Assembly: GCA_027604685.1 (NCBI GenBank)
Contig: JADHYX010000020.1
Span: 7,511-71,510, forward strand
Direction of reading: 5' to 3'
Length of the DNA: 64,000 nucleotides
Source of the DNA: Lobulomyces angularis
Lineage: Eukaryota; Chytridiomycota; Chytridiomycetes; Lobulomycetales; Lobulomycetaceae
Position 1 is the first letter of the stretch; each line of letters opens with the position of its first letter. Below, one piece after another: positions 24,553-36,442 of this stretch. The notes beneath the pieces were generated by a model that worked only from the letters and a program-made list of their open reading frames with translations, had not been told where the DNA came from and did not search any database. Made by a program: the position numbers and the translations under genes.

Positions 24553-27500
24553 TTAAGGTTTGACACTTGCTCCGTTTTTTTCAAGTGAATAAAAAACCAA
24601 ATCGCATTCTTTATCGTCCTTGCACTGAATCAAAATGCTGATTTTTTCAGTAAACACATTTAAACAGTACGGCAATTCATTTCTTTTTATGTTCATTTCT
24701 GCTATAATGATGCAAATACCTTCACTGGAAGGTTCAAATTTTGAATTGTTCGACTTTTTTACTTCATTCAACATGTATATCAATAAAAACCTTTTTTTTA
24801 TAATAACCAGGCTCTTTTTCCAATTTGAAAGCACAAAATGCTTTAAATTTTTCGTCGCCAACATGAAGCTCGTTTTTTTATGGTTCTCCTGATTATTCCC
24901 TCTGGCACTGGATTGGTACCTATTTGTCGCTGCACTTCCTAGGCTGTTGTCGTCATCTATATTTGAACTTAACACATGCGATTTTGTTTTGCTATCATCC
25001 ACCTTTGTTGCGTAGCTTTCCAATAGCAACGATAACACCACACGTCCAATTAAGCAAACTAATTTATGATAAGTTTTACTGTTCTAATAAGATATTACAG
25101 TAACAGACGTATGTCGATATGGCAATAGCAAACATTCTGATATAAAACAAGCTGATAATGGTATTATTGCCAGTATAAACAATAATTACAGTAATCTTTG
25201 TGAATTAAAAATGTAATTAATGGAATTTTCCTTATAGAAATATTTAGCCTACCATGGCGCATAATGCAATGTTTAATGACATCTGAGCTATATATGAGCT
25301 TTCACGGTAAATCATTCTTACGTTTCTAGTCTTATAGGCCAAAACAGTCACCATTAATAACAGAGTAGCATTATAACCCAGCAGTATAATATTAAAAGTA
25401 ATTTGAGTTTCAGAATTATGAGAAAGGCATTCGTAGTAGAAATAAGATAATGTTTCCACCCTAAGATTCGGAACATTTTATCATGTAAATAAATTATTTC
25501 TTCAAAATTACTTAGTGGGCAAAGGGGGATCTATCACAGTGAAGGTAGATAAAATTATTACTTCTCCAAGAATAATTAATCCTGCATATAACAACACCAC
25601 TCCATTTCTTAGGTAACCTAGACAATTAAAAAAAATATATTGTTTTTCAAACCGTTATTAGCTTTAACACACACTGTATTAGCTATCAAAATATGAAAAA
25701 AATGGTGTAAATATGTTAAATTCTATTCAAAGTAACTTATACCAAATATTTGCCAAATTCTAAACACCTTTACTAAAACTGCACCGAGGATAGTTCCAAT
25801 TCCAACATATAACGACCATTGTTGATAACTACATGTGAAGGCTGTGGATTCAAAGACAAACCCCAGTATAGAAGACCAGATCATTAAAAGTCCTAGCTAA
25901 TTTACAAAAAAAGGAGACTGTGTTTATATATATATTTTTTTTTGGGTATTACTGAAATCAATTGTAAAAATGAAGCTTGTAAGCACTTTACTGCAGAATA
26001 ACTTCGTTTGATGTAAAGAATAAAAGTTGAAACTACTGTGAGACAAAATCCCATAATGTATATCGCTAAAAAGTAGATATTAAATTAAATTATAGCAGAT
26101 AAAGATTAAAAAAACAAAATTAATAAATTTGATTACATAAAACTACCAAAGGTCCAGGATCATTCCATTTAACTTTTAGTTCACCGTTACTGTCAAAAGG
26201 TATAATTGTTGAATTTTCATTAAATTTGGGTATAAAGTTTTCATTTTGTGTAAAAATTCCAGATTTTCCATCAATAAAGCCAATGACTAACTTTTGGTTG
26301 TCTTGAATGTTCGTCACTAAGTATGGAACGGACCGTGGATCTCCAAATTTATCGAACGTTATATCACCTAAAATTAAGTGTGTTTATCTTCAGATTTTTT
26401 CTGGATATGATTTTACTACCAGAAACACCGGTGAAATTTACTCTTTCTACATGTGTTAAGTTAATTTTCTAGTTGGCAAATAAAAGAAATGTTAATTTAG
26501 TTTTTAAAAAAACAAACAGGAGAATTCAAATCTGAGCTTGAAAATGTATCTAGAGATAAAGACTCCATATCCCGAAGGTTTTTAAAGGCATGTACTAAGG
26601 AAAAAACACAATCGTAATATAAACCAGTTCTATCAATAAAGGAGGATTCATCTAAAGTACCGTTAGAGCTTTGATTTTTACTGCTATCCAAAAAATTTTG
26701 CTTTAAATTTCTGTAAAAATCATTGTTTGCGTAAGTTTTGGGACTTAGATAAAAGTATCCATCAAAGTCTTTTAAGTCCAAATTAGCAAGAGAATCGATA
26801 CTTGTTCCGTCAGAACCTATGTAAACATAATTTTTATTTATCATATTCAATTTTCTTGCTTCTTTAAAAAATAAAATGACATCTCCAATATACCCTAAAA
26901 TCACAATTACTTTTGCTCCAGAAACTTGTACTGTTTTTACACAATTATTCATGTCCGAGCTATTTTTAAAATTCATTTATTAAATTTTTTACAGCATAAA
27001 AATCTCAGCTACCCTGTTTCGCTGTAAGAATAACGAGCTTTTATTGTAATATTGAGTCTTTTTGTTTCAGTTTGCAAGACTTGGCCCAAACTAAGCCCGT
27101 AATTTGTATTTACATTAACAACAGCTGAAAGAATTGCATTAAATTACAAAATACGTAAATTGGAATATACCGATTTTCGCCCAATTCATTTTATAAATAA
27201 AATGAGCAATAGCAGGACCTCTAAAAACAAAATTTTTATAGGTATGATATATTTGGTATTTTACTGGTGAACATCAGAAGGAACTGTCCTAAAAAAATTG
27301 CTATAGCTATCTTTATCACTAAGATCTGGCGAACTGGAAGCACCAGAGCATTGCATGACTTTATAAACTTGAGAAGACAATGATATTACTCCTTTAAAAC
27401 AGAGGCATATTTACAGAATGAAAAATCAAAATCATCTGATTTACCACTAATTGATGAAAATATTTCTCCCACAATACCAATAATAGGTGAAGTTATTTGA

Positions 27501-27986
27501 TTTGGTTGCGTCATCAAATCTCTTACAGCTTTTATAGATTCCTTCTAAAAAATTTAGTGAGAATCAAAAATATTAGTAAAAAAAATTAAAATTTTAGTAA
27601 CCTTCGAGAGATAAGAATCTTTATGCTATTATGGTATTGTTAATAAAATGCCAAATAATTATATTAAATATTTTGAAAAATACCTGAAAGTTAAACTTGA
27701 CATTAGGTATAATCGGGTCTGTCAAATTATTTAAATCATGAACAGCTTGCTCAGTAGCCCAAATTAATTGTGTTGCGAACCTTAATTTTAAAAAATAAAA
27801 GAAGAGTATTAAAAATAATAAGGTTGCTTCCTTAATAATATTTAAGTTTCTCTTTTCTTTTTTTACTCACTCTCCGAGGGCCTCTGTACTCTTTTGAGAA
27901 ATCGCAGCAATAGTAAATTCTAACTCAGCAAATGCTTTATTTACTATTAAAATGAATGCTAGAAACAAGTATTTCTGAAATGGCAT
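24553..27986 (-). CDS. Class C G-protein-coupled receptor (metabotropic GABA-B-like)
   Basis: Roughly 850-residue receptor in many short exons. A signal peptide (MPFQKYLFLAFILIVNKAFA) starts an extracellular Venus-flytrap module of the type 1 periplasmic-binding/ANF-receptor fold. Its pieces include FATQLIWATEQAVHDLNNLT, SSSPDLSDKDSYSNFFRTVP, RGPAIAHFIYKMNWAKI, GAKVIVILGYIGDVILFFKE and NYVYIGSDGTSIDSLANL. The seven-TM part shows CSYQQWSLYVGIGTILGAVL, VKVWRIWQIFG, NGVVLLYAGLIILGEVIIL followed by VIDPPLP, TLLLMVTVLAYKTRNVRMIY and SSYIAQMSLNIALCAM. These match class C features: the K-x-W-R loop after TM3, V-x-D-P-P after TM4 and A-x-x-T-R-N-V after TM5. The cytoplasmic tail is about 150 residues, Ser/Lys-rich. 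By family it senses a small amino-acid-like ligand and signals through heterotrimeric G proteins. Ligand unknown. Confidence 0.85.
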
Positions 27987-29107
27987 TTTAATTATTTTTA
28001 AAAAAATGTAGTAAAAAATTTAAAGCTATTCTTTTGTTGTTATAATATAATAGCTTCTCTTTTTTGTTATGAAAATTCGAAATTTATTTTTTTATACTTT
28101 TTTCTAATTTCATACATATTGCTATCTAATATTTTGGATGATTGGTTAAAAAAAAATTTTCACAAAAATTTATTCTTTTTTAAAACAAAAGCGTTGTTGT
28201 GGTGAATACAGAATGAAAATGCCCTATGCTTTAAGTCGATATTTTATGTGATCTGCATATGTAATAATATTAATATTATTAAATGGCTGGGGAACTTACC
28301 ATTAGATGGAACTCTACTAGTAAATAATTACTCAGTTTAGGAGGGAATTTATTTAATAAAATTTAACGCTAACATACTTCAAGATTTAATGTGTAAACTT
28401 ATCGTATATCCTTCAGCGCATGATACGGTTCCAGTTCTAATACAAGTTCTGCTATAACAGACTTTTTTATTTGAAGGCAGCAAAAGGTAAAAAAATAAAA
28501 GTATCGAAAGGGTTGAATGATATGAAAATTAAAATAGTTAATCTAAAAATTTTATTAATCTTTTTTTTATTAACATTTAACAAAAAATAGCAAACATGGC
28601 CCAATTCAGATTAGTAAAATTCTGTACAAGACGTTTACAATTAATTTTAAATTAAAAGTTAACATTTAACTATTTTAATTTCCAGTATCCCTATATATAT
28701 ATATCACTATTACTACACTTACTTCAGTTTGATAAAGGAAGTTCAGTTTTAAGCTTTCAATCATAGAAACTGTTCATGTTTTAGTCAACTCAGCAACAAC
28801 TCAGAAAGCAAATTGAAAGCTCTAGTGGTAAACAATGCGAAGGTCTCCATAAGCAAGACTATCGTTGCTGGCAAACTTGTTTTTGAAGAATTATTATAAA
28901 TTTTATGCAGCGTCAACGATCTTCAAAAGACAATCATATACATCATTTCAAGTTTATGAATATATTTAAAACTACTATAAAACAACTAAATGATTTTTAT
29001 TTACAAAAGGTAAATGTAAGTAATTACAATATTGAATTACTTATTCCAAAAAGAAAAATAAAAAAAAAATATATATTTAGTTTTTGAAAAGGAAATGAAT
29101 GCAAAAA
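27987..29107. other. Intergenic region with an unresolved small coding candidate
   Basis: About 1.1 kb between two leftward genes. It must include the receptor promoter and the 3' end of the second ceramidase. Between about 28596 and 29080 the plus strand has short open stretches that could be tiny exons, one with Cys spacing C-x9-C-x3-C. No join is convincing. Confidence 0.4.
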
Positions 29108-30250
29108 TCAATCCATTTTAGAATCTCTTCTTTTTAATTTTTCTTTTTCTTCGTAATTGTTGATGAGCTTTATAACAGGAATAAAACCAAAAATGTAGCA
29201 TAATTGGCCATTACAATTTTTTAAATCACTGTAATCTAGTAACGCGATTAATGTAAAATGATATAAAGAAATGGTGCTAATCAAAATGCAAAGTTAGTTT
29301 TAAGTTAATTTTAAAGACTTACCAAAATATATGCCAAAAAGAATGCAGTTGAAAATTTACAGGTAAAATAGAACTAGCGGATGTTCCATTGATGTAGTCG
29401 CAAAATAAAAAATCCGCAAACCAACAAATGCCCCCACTTACAAAAAATGCAATAGCTTTATTGAATAAGATCTTAATATCTTTGTTTTTAGTTGCTATTG
29501 AAAGCTTGTAAAATAAGTAAATTGCAGGATCCTAAATATAAAAAATTTTTTTTTTAAAAAAAAATTTTATTTATAAATCTTACTTGCACTAAATTATAAG
29601 TTATTTGAAAAGATCGAAACTGAAAAGTACCTGAGGTTAAAACCACAAGATAGCTAGTAAAGATAGCAATCCCAATTAGCGTAGCAGCTAACATTTTTTT
29701 TGTTTTTTCTGCAAATTTATATTGTGAATCTAATAAAATGCTGGGAAAAAAAAAAGTCAACTAAAAAAAATGCAAAAAAGTGTTTTACAAGTCAAAAGTT
29801 AGCGCGCAATATAGCATGGGAACTTCATCCAATGCTATAAAACATAGATTATATTAGCGAGGAAATTTTTTTATGATAAAAAACCTTGGAATTCTCTTAA
29901 AAGAGTTGCATGAAACAAGCATGATCCAACACCTATGTAAATTGATTAAAGAAGAAAGCTTCATCACCTATTTTACCCACTACAAAAATAGAAAAGAATA
30001 CAAAGTTGAATCTGTTACAATTAAACGAAGAATGTAGGAGATAACCAAAAATACCACAAAATATCATTGCAAAGGATGAAATTGAGTTGAAAAATTCTGC
30101 AATATAATAGGAAACAACATAATTTGACTTTGAAATGGGTATTTAAATAAATAGCAAATTAATGTTAGGATGCATTACCTCACACCAATCCACAGAGCTG
30201 GTAATATCTCCCCAAAAAGGTTGTTTATTAAGTTGCGAAAGATGATCCAT
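29108..30250 (-). CDS. Alkaline ceramidase (copy 2)
   Basis: Second ACER/Ypc1 family gene, opposite in strand to the copy at 1.9 kb. Pieces in order: MDHLSQLNKQPFWGDITSSV and DWCE; SNYVVSYYIAEFFNSISSFA; GVGSCLFHATLLREFQ; ALDEVPM; TSGTFQFRSFQITYNLVQ; ICWFADFLFCDYINGTSAS; ILPVNFQLHSFWHIFW; and a Lys-rich tail ending KRRDSKMD. All expected metal-site residues are kept (His in LFHATL, Asp in LDEVPM, the two His of QLHSFWH), so it looks active. The two copies share motif order and the WCEENY/WCESNY start but differ through most of the rest, so the duplication is not recent. Expected role: ceramide hydrolysis in ER or Golgi membranes. Confidence 0.9.
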
Positions 30251-30480
30251 TTTGATTCTTTGGTTTGGTTAGTTTTCGATTAAGAAAACAATTAATACAA
30301 AAAAAATTTTTTTCTATATGAAGGATTTGAGAATTGTGGGACCTTTTTTGGAAGGTTTTTTTGTAATGTTTTTCCCACACCTTCAAAGACTTTGAAACCA
30401 AAAAAAAGCTGAATTACATACTATTAATTCGTAGATATACTATATACTATTACATAATTGTAGCAAATTTTATGACAACT

Positions 30481-33400
30481 TTAATGAATTTTAGCAAATT
30501 CACTAAAATAAGTCAAAATTTCGTCAACAGTAAATTCTAATCTAATTCCTGAATCAGGATAACATTTATTTATAAGTTCTTCAAAGTTTCTTAAGTTTGA
30601 CACTACTTCACTTTGTATCCCTCTCCACACTACTTGTAACAGCTGTCCCGATCCCTCTTCTTCCGAGTAGTGTTTATCAACTCTACGATAAAGTTCTTCT
30701 AAACTTCTTCTAATCTATTTTTTTGCATTAATAAATTTTCTGTTAATTATTTATATCTCAACTTTTTTTTACTTCTTTTCCGGGATATTTTTTAATAACA
30801 TTTTTCAAATTAGTTTTACTATAAGTTAAATTGAAACTAACTTCCTCGGGTTTTTGATTTTTTAATAGTTGCTCAATCCCATCAAAAAATTCCTAAAATT
30901 TGAAATATGAAAAAAGAAATTAAAACTTAAAATTTGATACCAAGAGTTTTCCCAAAGGTTTTCTGACAACTACCTTGCAGTAAGCTCCAAAGCTACTATC
31001 ATAGCTAGCCTTACTAATTTTTACAAAATTATCTAATCCCACAGCTTTTCTTTGCCGAATTTCAGAATGAATAAAATGCATATTTTCAACCATCATTATG
31101 TGTGCATTAACCTGTTCCTTATCATCTGAACTAAGTTTACTTCTATCTAAACTGCTACTATCAATGTTACTTATTTCCTTTACTACAGCCTCTAAAGTTT
31201 CAAATAATGTTTTATTTATTTTTTCATAGGCTTTAGTTAAAGTTTGTCTTGATACTGAGGTTGCCTCAACATGGGGCGACAAGCTTATGATTTGTTCCAT
31301 TCTATCTATAAATATCTAAAATGTTTTTTTTTCAGTTAAAAAATATTTTTTTGTTAATTAATACATATAATACATACTGGAAATGTTTTAAAAATGGGTA
31401 AAACACCGCATCTCTTTTTTACAGTTACTTTTGTTTCTTCGATTATTTTTTGCTGTTCATCCTATTTTAAGTTATAATTTTTGTTAAATTTCAAAAAAAA
31501 AGGTAAAACAAGAAATCTTACAACAAATTTATTAAAGAGGATAACCAATTTTTTTTGAAAGTTTAATAATACATTATAGCACCAAAGATTTGAAGTATTT
31601 TCAATTTCTTTTATAAATTCTTCCAGCTTTATCAACATGCCTAATACAATCGATAAGTCTAATTTAGCTCCACAATCCAGTATGGAGGTTATATCGCTAG
31701 TAACATTTTCAAAAATGCGTTCCATCACCTCACTAATTTTATAAAAAAAAGAGTGTTAAATATTTATTAAATTTTTTGTTTGTACTTTAATTTATTTTGA
31801 ATTTTCACATCTTTCACAGGCTCTCTCAATTTTGTTAAATCATCAAGCCATTCCTTTAATGTCACATTAGAGGTACTAGTTTGAGGTAAGTTTTTTCCAG
31901 AATCAACATGTTTTAAGCTGAATAAATCTACTACTAAATTTTGTACTCGTATAATAATGGGTATCAACATACTCAATACATTCCCAAAGATCTAGTAAAG
32001 TGAACTTAAAATTTAATAAGAAAATTACTTTTATAAAAAAAACCTCATCAGGAAAAATTTTTTCGTCCAAAGAAACATCAAGACTTATTAAACTTGTACT
32101 AACATTGGGTTTAACAGCAACATCAAGAGCACCTTTCCTTTGATGGTGAGTGTCTTCAGCCAGATCATCTTTGGCTATTATATTTTTTTTTTTGTTCCAG
32201 TATGTACCACCGCTCATGAGTGCCATTCCACCAACCTTCCCGACAGCCACTGCAGACTTCAATACATTAGTCGCTACATTTGTAGCAGCAGCTGTGACCG
32301 TTAATGTATTCATAAAAACTAGGAAAAAAATTCAATTAATATGACACATATAAAAATTTGGCTACGGTATGGCTGATCTTGATAGTTTATTTTTGAGACG
32401 GTGTGTTGCAGCAATAAGGTTTCAATTAAGTCATGCAGTTCTTTTTTGTATATTCTGCTCAGTTCATGTGTAAATTTCTATTAAAAGCAATAAAATTAAA
32501 TAAATAAAAATATTAGTGTACCATTTGTAAATCTTGATGCTTTCTTGGATCAAAGTCCTTTAACCATGCAAGTAATTTTCTAAATCTGTACAACTTTTCT
32601 TCAAAAGATTCAATGCCATAAAGTTTTAAACTTCCCTTTTTGGAAACTCTCTGCTCGTCATTCAAGTATGTTTCAATCTTAATAAAACAAAAATTAACAT
32701 CACGTAAAACCAAAAAAAATAAACCTGAGAGGAAAACAAATTTGATAAATAATCACAGAGTCTAAGAGCAAATTCATTTCCATATCCTTGAAATAAATTT
32801 ATTCTCTCTTTAACTGCATTCATGTTTTCATTATCGAATTTCTTTTTTATTGCCTCATTTAATTTAATAGTAGCTTCCTCGCATTGCAGGATTCCATCTG
32901 TAAAGTCCAAAGGTTCATTTTTTAATATTTCTATTATGTATGAAGGTAATTTTAAGGAGGACTACATATATTTGATGTGAATTAATAGAATATTCTTGTA
33001 AAGAATACCACTAATTTGTCCAATTCTTGCAACAGAATTTTTTGGTTATTACTAGCGGTTTGTAAATTTTTATTTCTAACTTCTACTTGATGAACATCAG
33101 CCCCCATAGACTGTATAAAATAATTACTTTAATATATTTTCAGTTGAAAATTGTAAAAATTTTGAGGTATAATTTTTATATAGAAACTGGCAAAAAATAA
33201 AAATCAATTTTTTTCAGTTTTGATTACGTCGAGAACGTTAGTATAATGATTTAGCCATTCATCAATAAGAGTAAGTTGATCAACTGCAGTATCTATCTGT
33301 GCGATAACCTCGTTAGCCTGGTCTTCACTTACATTAATAAAAAGAAAAAGGATCGGTAGGTTTATAAAATTGTTGGAATTAATGAACTTTAGATTACCTT

Positions 33401-33580
33401 TGAATTATTGAATGGATATTGGCTGCTTCCAATGCTCCTAGTTCTTCTCTAGGTGACAACAGTAAGTTAGGAGGAAGAAAAGTTCAAACAAGAAAAGTAC
33501 CTTAATTTTGCTTCAAGATGGGAGCTATCACCACCAATTTCCCAGTTAAAATCTTTGAGTACTTTATCAATAACAGACAT
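30481..33580 (-). CDS. SEC3: Exocyst complex subunit Sec3 (EXOC1), without the N-terminal PH domain
   Basis: Multi-exon gene for about 800 residues. It starts MSVIDKVLKDFNWEIGGDSS, then HLEAKLREELGALEAANIHS and IIQ. This is the region directly after the PIP2-binding PH domain in yeast and animal Sec3. Further matches are a coiled-coil segment (ASNNQKILLQELDKLV), SLKLYGIESFEEKLYRFRKL and FTHELSRIYKKELHDLI. The C-terminus reads LYRRVDKHYSEEEGSGQLLQ, VVWRGIQSEVVSNLRNFEEL, INKCYPDSG and IRLEFTVDEILTYFSEFA. The exocyst tethers secretory vesicles to the plasma membrane. An in-frame stop two codons before the chosen ATG and no PH-like sequence in the 750 bases upstream indicate a truly short N-terminus. 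Confidence 0.85.
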
Positions 33581-34336
33581 GGATTATTTTGTTGAAGAAG
33601 TTGTTATAAAGTGATCTGAAAATTTTTTCGTAGATTGAAATTAAAAATATTTTACTCATTTACAATTCACTTATAATATTTATATCTATGTGCTCATAGA
33701 GGTTAACCACCTTTGTTGTTAAGGATTCTTTTCTTCAGTAGGACCAGCGCTCAAAAATATCCACATTTTTTAATCAGCAACTATTTTTTCTTTCTTCTTT
33801 AAGACGAATAAAAAGTGTGGAACTTTTTTTAAATCATCTGAATATTTCTAGTAGATTTTATAACATAGTATTGTGTTTTTTAGTACAGAATTTTTTTGCT
33901 TTTGTGGATAATTTAAAAGATAAAGTATTAGTAAAACTACAATAAAATAGGTTTATCATATGGTATAAATAAGTTTATCCTTGTTATTTTGCTTCATAAT
34001 GAAAAATTTGTCTATAGCTTGAAGTCCTAGTTTATAAAAGACCTTCGATAAACTTGTTATGTGAGTATATGGTACAAAACCGCACTTGAATCGCAGTTTT
34101 GGTTTTTGTAGGAAAAAAGGGAGTTTATGAATTAGTTTAATTAGAAGCTTGAGGTATTGTTTTGGCTATTAATTAAGTAGCTTTTTGAGGTGTGATAATT
34201 GAGACAAGTGGAGGGGGTCAACCAAAAATTCTTCATTGGCCTCAAATAGTATCCCTTATTTAATGTGACACAAGGTAAAAGCTTGGAAATTTAGAAATTA
34301 AAAAAGATTGAAAAATTGTCGATCAAACTTCTTCAA
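33581..34336. other. Divergent intergenic region
   Basis: About 755 bases between the starts of the leftward Sec3 gene and the rightward PA-7TM gene, so both promoters lie here. No exon-like sequence for a Sec3 PH domain was found. Slightly less homopolymeric than other spacers. Confidence 0.5.
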
Positions 34337-36108
34337 ATGAGGGTTTCTCTCTTACTTCTTCTTTTCTACTATGCTATTGCCCGAATTTCCTTTCAAAACT
34401 CTAATCTTTCCACGACATCTTTTCTTGCTGTTCCTCTCGTCGAAAACTTGGGATTTCAAGGCAACAAAATCGTCCAAGGTCAACTAATGCCTTTTAATCT
34501 AGACCCTTGCAAACTATCAAATACTGTCAACCAAAAAGTTGCTTTGATTCATCAAAATGGTGAATGCACGTTTGAAACTCAATACTACAACTTTATTATT
34601 TCTGGTAACAGAGTGTTTTTCCCAAAATTTTTCATTTATTTTATCATCGTATTTGACGTTTATAGGTGCTATCGGGGCTGTTTTTAAGTACCAGCATCCT
34701 GGGCCTCCTAGTCTTTTCGCAAACACCAGAAGTCCCGATTTGACGACAAATAAATCAATGCCTTTTCTGACAGTTTCTGGCGAAGACTATGATGCACTGA
34801 TTTCTGAATTTAATTTAAATAATGGTATTCTTTATTCATTTGCAAATTTTTTATTCTTCATAGGATTACTTACTGTGTATCTGCAGGCAGATCATAATAT
34901 GTGGGTGGATATCTATGCGTCATGGTATCAATCAATTTAAATAATTTTTTAAACCTGTTTGTTAAATTAGGTATTACATTACAATAGTTAGAGCAATTCC
35001 TGGACTATTATATTCTATTGCATGCCTTCAATCAATTTACTTCCTTTATTTGCATGGCTTGAATTTGAAAAAAGAAAATGAGCAAGAGTCTTTAAAATTT
35101 AGAACTATGCTTCGCGACAAATTTGGGATTCCACATCTTGTTTTATTTACTGAATTTGTATCTACATTCATTTTGGCATTTGTGACCATAGTTAGTTCAC
35201 CATTCATTTCTGCGGCAGTGAATGCATATTTTGCAACTCTTTTGAGTGGTGTTGCAATTTTTAATGACATTTTAGCAGGTATATTATTCTCAAGATTTCG
35301 CAAAAATTAATTTTATTTTTTAGCTATCTTATGGGCAAGATTGTTAGATAAATTTAAAAAAAGTAAACGAAAAAATTTTTATTCAAGATTCATGAAAAGC
35401 AATCCCGTTGCTGAATTATGTTTAAGGTTTACAGTGCTAGGGGTTCCCCTGGCATTGGATACCACTGTTAGTGTTTTACTTTCTAAATTTTACAACTACA
35501 ACCACCCTCTGATGTTTATGATAACAGGAAGTTTGTTTAGTTTTTTACAACTAATTGTTGGGGTGCACTTTTTAACTCAATCAATAAAATTTTATCGAAC
35601 CGTCAAGTCTGTTAGAAGAGATGCAACAGAATCTATGGTTGGTTCTTCAAGGGAGCAACCCGAAATAGAAAAGTTTCTGATTAGATTAAACAGAGTAATG
35701 TTAATTTTTGGAATAACTACACTATGTTATGTTATTTTGACGCCATTAGCAGGAACAAGTTTTTATTCAAAACCTGCTGGTTATATTTTATTTTGGGGTG
35801 GAGGTCAGTAGTGAATAAAAAAAATTTTTAACTTATCTTTTTTAATCTAAAAAGGTGGTGTGTCTAGAGCAATCAGTAGCATATGTCGTGTAAACATGTT
35901 TTATCCAAGAAAAAGGAGTCCAAATGGTTCAACATACTCCTCAGGCGAAGGTGAAAGTGCTTCGAATAAATCAAGTAAAATGTTTATTCAATCCAACAGT
36001 TTTGATAGAGGATTCACAAGTACAGACAATTTCAATATCTCTTCTACTTCAGGAAATGATATAAACTTAAAAAATTTTAAAAGGGTTGCTCCTTGGCAAA
36101 AGGAATAA
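34337..36108 (+). CDS. PA-domain seven-transmembrane protein, putative receptor
   Basis: Six exons (34337-34604, 34666-34824, 34864-34924, 34971-35278, 35324-35803, 35855-36108) join to 509 residues. A signal peptide (MRVSLLLLLFYYAIA) is followed by a lumenal/extracellular region of about 150 residues. That region resembles a protease-associated (PA) fold: VALIHQNGECTFETQYYN, GAIGAVFKYQHPG, MPFLTVSGEDYDALISEF. Seven hydrophobic segments follow, near YYITIVRAIPGLLYSIACL, LVLFTEFVSTFILAFVTIVS, AYFATLLSGVAIFNDILAA, LRFTVLGVPLALDTTVSVLL, FMITGSLFSFLQLIVGVHFL, VMLIFGITTLCYVILTPLAG and PAGYILFWGGGGVSRAISSI. The cytoplasmic tail of about 75 residues is Ser-rich. The topology suggests a receptor or sorting protein, but no characterised family is recognised. 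An upstream in-frame TTG is ignored in favour of the ATG. Confidence 0.78.
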
Positions 36109-36442
36109 TTACTAATAATTTATTTTTTTTTATTATATAATTTTTCTTTTTTATATTATTATTATTTTTATTATTATTTTTTTTTTAAAATTTAATAGAT
36201 AGACTTGACAGATCAACAAAATTTCATTTCATCGTTTGAGTTACAATCAATAATATTTAAGCCAAAAAATAATAAAATAAAAAAAAAAGATCTAAGGCTC
36301 TATGTAAATCTATTACAAAAATAAAAAAAAATTAAAATAAAAACTGACACAGCTATTGATATCAAAATAGTTTAAATATAATAAAAAAAAACCTGTGGGG
36401 AAAAAAAAAAGAACAAAGAAAAGCATTAATAAGAAATATTTT
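36109..36442. other. Convergent 3' intergenic region
   Basis: A/T-only spacer with TTATTATTATT and poly-A runs between two gene 3' ends. Nothing else seen. Confidence 0.55.

Noticed and set aside
26120..26976. Stand-alone periplasmic-binding-like protein genes
   Set aside because: They are exons of the class C receptor ectodomain: same strand, compatible phases and continuous order from signal peptide to TM region.
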